Source of the DNA: Phycisphaerales bacterium UBA4658
GTDB taxonomy: Bacteria > Planctomycetota > Phycisphaerae > Phycisphaerales > UBA1924
Direction: 5' to 3'
Length of the DNA stretch: 8,243 nt
Assembly (NCBI GenBank): GCA_002405485.1
Contig: DHLW01000137.1
Span: 551-8,793, forward strand
Both the position numbers and the translations under genes were made by a program. The notes under the pieces are model-generated. The model had not been told where the DNA came from and ran no database searches. It saw only the letters and a list, made by a program, of their open reading frames with translations. This document shows positions 5,994 through 8,243 of this stretch, piece after piece. Every line of letters begins with the position of its first letter. The first letter of the stretch is position 1.

Positions 5994-6464
5994 TTACTCC
6001 GGCTTGCCGCCGCTCATGTCGTAGATCCACGCGTCGCCGGCGCGGTTCCACGAGAGGACCTCGCCCGGGGCAAAGAACAGCTTGAGCTCGCGCTCGGCGG
6101 CCTCGGGGCTGTCAGAGCCGTGGATGAGGTTGAAGGAGTTGCTGACGCCGAAATCGCCTCGAATGGTTCCAGGGTTGGCCTTGGAGCCGAAGGTGGCGCC
6201 CATGAGGTTGCGGGCAATGGTGATGGCGCCGTTGCCGCGGAGGGCCAGGACAACGACGGGGGACGAGGTCATGAACTTGACCAGTCCGGGGTAGAAGGGC
6301 TTGGTCTTGTGGGCTTCGTAGTGGGTCTCGGCGAGCTTTGGGCTGATCTGCATGAGCTTCATCCCGACGACCTGTAGGCCTTTATCTTCGAATCGGGAGA
6401 GGATCTTGCCGCACAAGCCGCGCTGCACGGCGTCGGGCTTGAAGATGATGAGCGTGGTTTCCAT
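5994..6464 (-). CDS. ndk: Nucleoside diphosphate kinase
   Basis: Ndk moves the terminal phosphate from ATP to other nucleoside diphosphates through a phosphohistidine, balancing cytosolic NTP and dNTP pools. The 156-residue product is full length (family usually 135-155). It opens with METTLIIFKPDAVQRG (1-16), which contains the nucleotide-contacting Lys9. KTKPFYPGLVKFMTSSPVVV (53-72), ARNLMGAT (84-91) and NPGTIRGDFG (97-106) follow in canonical order. The active site NLIHGSDS (112-119) holds the phosphorylated His115. The residues just before it, GVSNSF, replace the usual GRN-type sequence. The ATG at 6464 starts exactly at the family N-terminus and has GGAG nine bases upstream. The in-frame ATG at 6677 would add 71 residues unlike the family, so it is rejected. 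The gene is monocistronic, divergent from nuoH and closed by a strong hairpin. Confidence 0.97.
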   Translation of the reverse strand: METTLIIFKPDAVQRGLCGKILSRFEDKGLQVVGMKLMQISPKLAETHYEAHKTKPFYPGLVKFMTSSPVVVLALRGNGAITIARNLMGATFGSKANPGTIRGDFGVSNSFNLIHGSDSPEAAERELKLFFAPGEVLSWNRAGDAWIYDMSGGKPE

Positions 6465-6704
6465 GAGTGAGAGCTCCAAAGTGGGGTTGAACACGCCGCC
6501 GCATGGCCAACTCGCCTCGCGGGAACTCGCCCGACGATCCGGGGCGCCCCACGCGGCGATTCCGCGGGCGGGGCGAACAGTAGGCCCAAGGGTTCCCGGC
6601 GAGGAGCCGCGACGTCCGGCCTCGGCCCGCCGGTCCGACGCCGATACGGCCACTCCTGCCCGTCGGCTGTACGTCACCTGTTCGTCCGACTACACTGGGC
6701 GTCT
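6465..6704. promoter_or_regulatory. Divergent intergenic region between ndk and nuoH
   Basis: This 240-base spacer should carry the promoters of both ndk (leftward) and nuoH (rightward). It holds the ndk ribosome binding site (TTTGGAG on the minus strand, about 6474-6480) and a -10-like hexamer beside nuoH. A TACTGT hexamer on the minus strand at 6577-6582 is a weak -10 candidate for ndk. The rest is GC-rich with no clear operator palindrome, and no credible small gene was found. Confidence 0.5.
6691..6696 (+). promoter_or_regulatory. Likely -10 element (TACACT) for nuoH
   Basis: TACACT keeps the most important -10 positions (T1, A2, T6) and ends 8 nt before the nuoH ATG at 6705. No Shine-Dalgarno lies between them. 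A start site 7-9 nt downstream of the hexamer would coincide with the start codon, suggesting a leaderless nuoH mRNA. The -35 region is not recognisable. Confidence 0.35.
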
Positions 6705-8042
6705 ATGGCCGAGTTCCTGTCTTCCATCCTGAGCTGGCAGCTCATTGTCAGCGTCGTCGTCATCCTTGTGGTGATCCACCTGCTGCTCGTCCTGGCGGGC
6801 GGGGGGACGTATCTGGAGCGGAAGATCTCGGCGTATATCCAGGACCGGATCGGCCCGAACCGCGTGGGGCTGGACCTTGGCCTGCCGGCCCTGAAGTTCC
6901 TGAAGGGGCTGTTTGGGCTGGGCCAGCCGCTCGCCGATGGCCTGAAGTTCATCCTCAAGGAGGACTACACCCCCCGCGGCGCGGACAAGACGCTGTTCAC
7001 CCTTGCCGCGGTGATTGTGGTGGTCCCCGTGATGATCGCCTTCGCGATCATCCCCTGGGGCGGCAAGCTCGCTCTACCGGAGGTGAACATCTTCGGCGTG
7101 ATCATCAAAGAGCAGGTCGTGCATGTGACGGCGGCGAACATCAACGTGGGTCTGATCTACCTGCTGGCGGTCGCATCGCTGGGGATCTACGCGATCACGC
7201 TGGCCGGGTGGAGCAGCAACAACAAGTACTCGTTCCTGGGCGGTATGCGATCCAGCGCCCAGATGCTCAGCTATGAGATTCCGATGGGGCTGGCGGTGCT
7301 CATGGTGCTGCTGGTCACCGGTTCGCTGATGCCCGACGCGATCGTGGCGTTCCAGGCCGACCACGGCTGGTTGATTCTGTACATGCCCATCGTGGCGGTG
7401 ATCTTTTACATCTGCGCTCTCGCCGAGGGGAACCGTGCTCCGTTCGACAACGCCGAGTGCGAGCAGGAGCTCGTCGCCGGGTGGCACACCGAGTACTCGG
7501 CGATGCGGCTTGGCCTGCTGCTGCTGAGCGAGTACGTGCATCTATTCACCGGCGCGGCGTTCTTCGCCGTGCTCTTCCTCGGGGCCTACCACCTGCCGCT
7601 CAGTTGGGTCGGCGGGCCGGTCGATCACCTCCTGCACCCGGACAACACGTCGATCCTGGGCGTGCTCGCCAAGTTCCACGTCATCCTGGGCAAGACGGTC
7701 CTGGTCGTGTTCGTGGCGATGCTCGTGCGCTGGACGATCCCCCGGCTGAAGTTCAACCAGGTCATGGGCATGGCTTGGAACGGCGTGATCCCGCTCTCGA
7801 TCGCCTTGGTCGTACTCGCAAGCATCATGATTGCGATGGGCTGGACCCAGCTCTGGCAGATGCTCGCGATGAACCTTGTCGTCGGGGCCGTCTTCCTGGC
7901 CTTGGCGCCAGCCTCCATCGGCACCACCGAGAACAAGAAGCTCCGCATGGCCGGGTCGCGATTCCACCCGCTTGCCGGGGAACGCGTCGTCACCGGCGCG
8001 GCGGCCGCCGCCCGGGCCGATCACCCGCATACGACCATCTAA
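6705..8042 (+). CDS. nuoH: NADH-quinone oxidoreductase subunit H (NuoH)
   Basis: NuoH is the membrane subunit of respiratory complex I that forms much of the quinone-binding chamber and joins the peripheral arm to the proton-pumping arm. The signatures are clear: YLERKISAYIQDRIGPNRVG (36-55), LADGLKFILKED (76-87), GWSSNNKYSFLGGMRSSAQM (168-187) followed by SYEIPMGL, and AEGNRAPFDNAECEQELVAG (240-259) followed by WHTEYSAMR. About eight or more hydrophobic helices span the protein. At 445 residues it is longer than E. coli NuoH (325). The extra length lies in the loop near 119-145, the loop near 296-325 and a hydrophilic tail after 405. In the acidic quinone-site loop the usual AETNRAPFDLPEAE reads AEGNRAPFDNAECE, while the acidic residues are kept. 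The gene is not in a nuo operon here: ndk is divergent upstream, and the next gene downstream is convergent. No frameshift is seen. Confidence 0.97.
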   Translation: MAEFLSSILSWQLIVSVVVILVVIHLLLVLAGGGTYLERKISAYIQDRIGPNRVGLDLGLPALKFLKGLFGLGQPLADGLKFILKEDYTPRGADKTLFTLAAVIVVVPVMIAFAIIPWGGKLALPEVNIFGVIIKEQVVHVTAANINVGLIYLLAVASLGIYAITLAGWSSNNKYSFLGGMRSSAQMLSYEIPMGLAVLMVLLVTGSLMPDAIVAFQADHGWLILYMPIVAVIFYICALAEGNRAPFDNAECEQELVAGWHTEYSAMRLGLLLLSEYVHLFTGAAFFAVLFLGAYHLPLSWVGGPVDHLLHPDNTSILGVLAKFHVILGKTVLVVFVAMLVRWTIPRLKFNQVMGMAWNGVIPLSIALVVLASIMIAMGWTQLWQMLAMNLVVGAVFLALAPASIGTTENKKLRMAGSRFHPLAGERVVTGAAAAARADHPHTTI

Positions 8043-8070
8043 GTGCGCCTCTCTCCCCCTCGCCCCCGTC

Positions 8071-8088
8071 GCCCCCTCGCCTGGGGGC
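8071..8088. terminator. GC hairpin in the convergent gap after nuoH
   Basis: GCCCCC (8071-8076) pairs perfectly with GGGGGC (8083-8088) around a six-base loop. It lies between the nuoH stop and the stop of the convergent gene. Neither side has a T-run, so it is a possible bidirectional terminator or pause site rather than a classical intrinsic terminator. Confidence 0.4.
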
Positions 8089-8089
8089 C

Positions 8090-8243
8090 TTACTGCATGG
8101 GCATCACGTTGTCCGCCGCGCGATTGACGCTGTACATCGAGATGAGCAGGTAGCGGCGACCCTTGTACACCTGCACGTCGCCAGTCAGCGTGTAGGTCGT
8201 CGCGTCTCCGAGTTGGTCCACGATCGACTCGAGCGCCGTGAGG
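8090..8243 (-). CDS. C-terminal fragment of an unidentified protein (partial at window edge)
   Basis: On the minus strand one frame is open from the window edge to a TAA at 8090-8092 and encodes the last 50 residues of a protein. The segment reads ESIVDQLGDATTYTLTGDV, then QVYKGRRYLLISMYSV, and ends in NVMPMQ. The alternation of polar and hydrophobic residues looks like a real beta-strand-rich domain. The TLTGDVxVYKGRRYLL pattern resembles a short segment I recall from hypothetical planctomycete proteins, but I cannot assign a function. Its 3' end faces nuoH across 47 bases. The start and most of the gene lie outside the window. Confidence 0.65.
   Translation of the reverse strand, partial: LTALESIVDQLGDATTYTLTGDVQVYKGRRYLLISMYSVNRAADNVMPMQ

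Noticed and set aside
6465..6677. 71-residue N-terminal extension of ndk from the ATG at 6677
   Set aside because: The added sequence is unlike Ndk. The ATG at 6464 matches the family start and has a GGAG site at good spacing.
1..8243. CRISPR arrays, tRNA/rRNA genes, insertion sequences, prophage or toxin-antitoxin genes
   Set aside because: No regularly spaced repeats, tRNA-like cloverleafs, transposase motifs or terminal inverted repeats were seen on reading both strands.

Overview
The window is GC-rich and densely coded. It reads as a chromosomal segment of a planctomycete, most likely class Phycisphaerae. The main evidence is a secreted protein ending in a 'GC-type' dockerin: two EF-hand-like repeats bracketed by CPAD at the front and a terminal Gly-Cys. 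Supporting evidence is a nucleoside diphosphate kinase with the variant GVSNSFNLIHGSD active-site context, a rhomboid with an MGxxDRDY start, and the scarcity of Shine-Dalgarno sequences. An lpxB gene implies lipid A synthesis and a Gram-negative envelope. The taxonomic call is inference from protein flavour, not from a marker gene.

Layout: 1-88, end of an unseen upstream region. 89-961 (+), a truncated aldehyde-dehydrogenase-like pseudoenzyme. 987-2192 (-), lpxB, convergent with it. 2193-2287, a short divergent promoter region. 2288-3403 (+), a membrane zinc metalloprotease (M50, site-2-protease type). 3534-4691 (+), a rhomboid serine protease. 4744-4775, a strong hairpin terminator. 4817-5776 (-), an exported dockerin protein with an Hcp-like front. 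5913-5942, a second strong hairpin. 5994-6464 (-), ndk. 6465-6704, a divergent intergenic region. 6705-8042 (+), a solitary nuoH. 8090-8243 (-), the C-terminal end of an unidentified gene. No RNA genes, CRISPR arrays, insertion sequences or phage genes were seen. No non-coding gap exceeds 300 bases.

Most genes are housekeeping or envelope functions and form no single pathway. The most notable unit is the tandem pair of two unrelated intramembrane proteases at 2288-4691. They belong to different fold and catalytic classes (a zinc HExxH enzyme and a Ser-His rhomboid). Yet both begin MGISDRxY and both end with nearly the same module of about 29 residues (AEVD..LDKIR..G.QSLT..E). Shared end modules on non-homologous cores, in adjacent genes, suggest a common partner, targeting or control mechanism, and possibly a sequential proteolysis system. 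Other points of interest are an aldehyde dehydrogenase homologue without its catalytic domain, an Hcp-like/dockerin fusion with a cysteine-rich cluster, a nuoH outside any nuo operon, and -10-like hexamers sitting 6-9 nt before four start codons that lack ribosome binding sites (possible leaderless transcripts).
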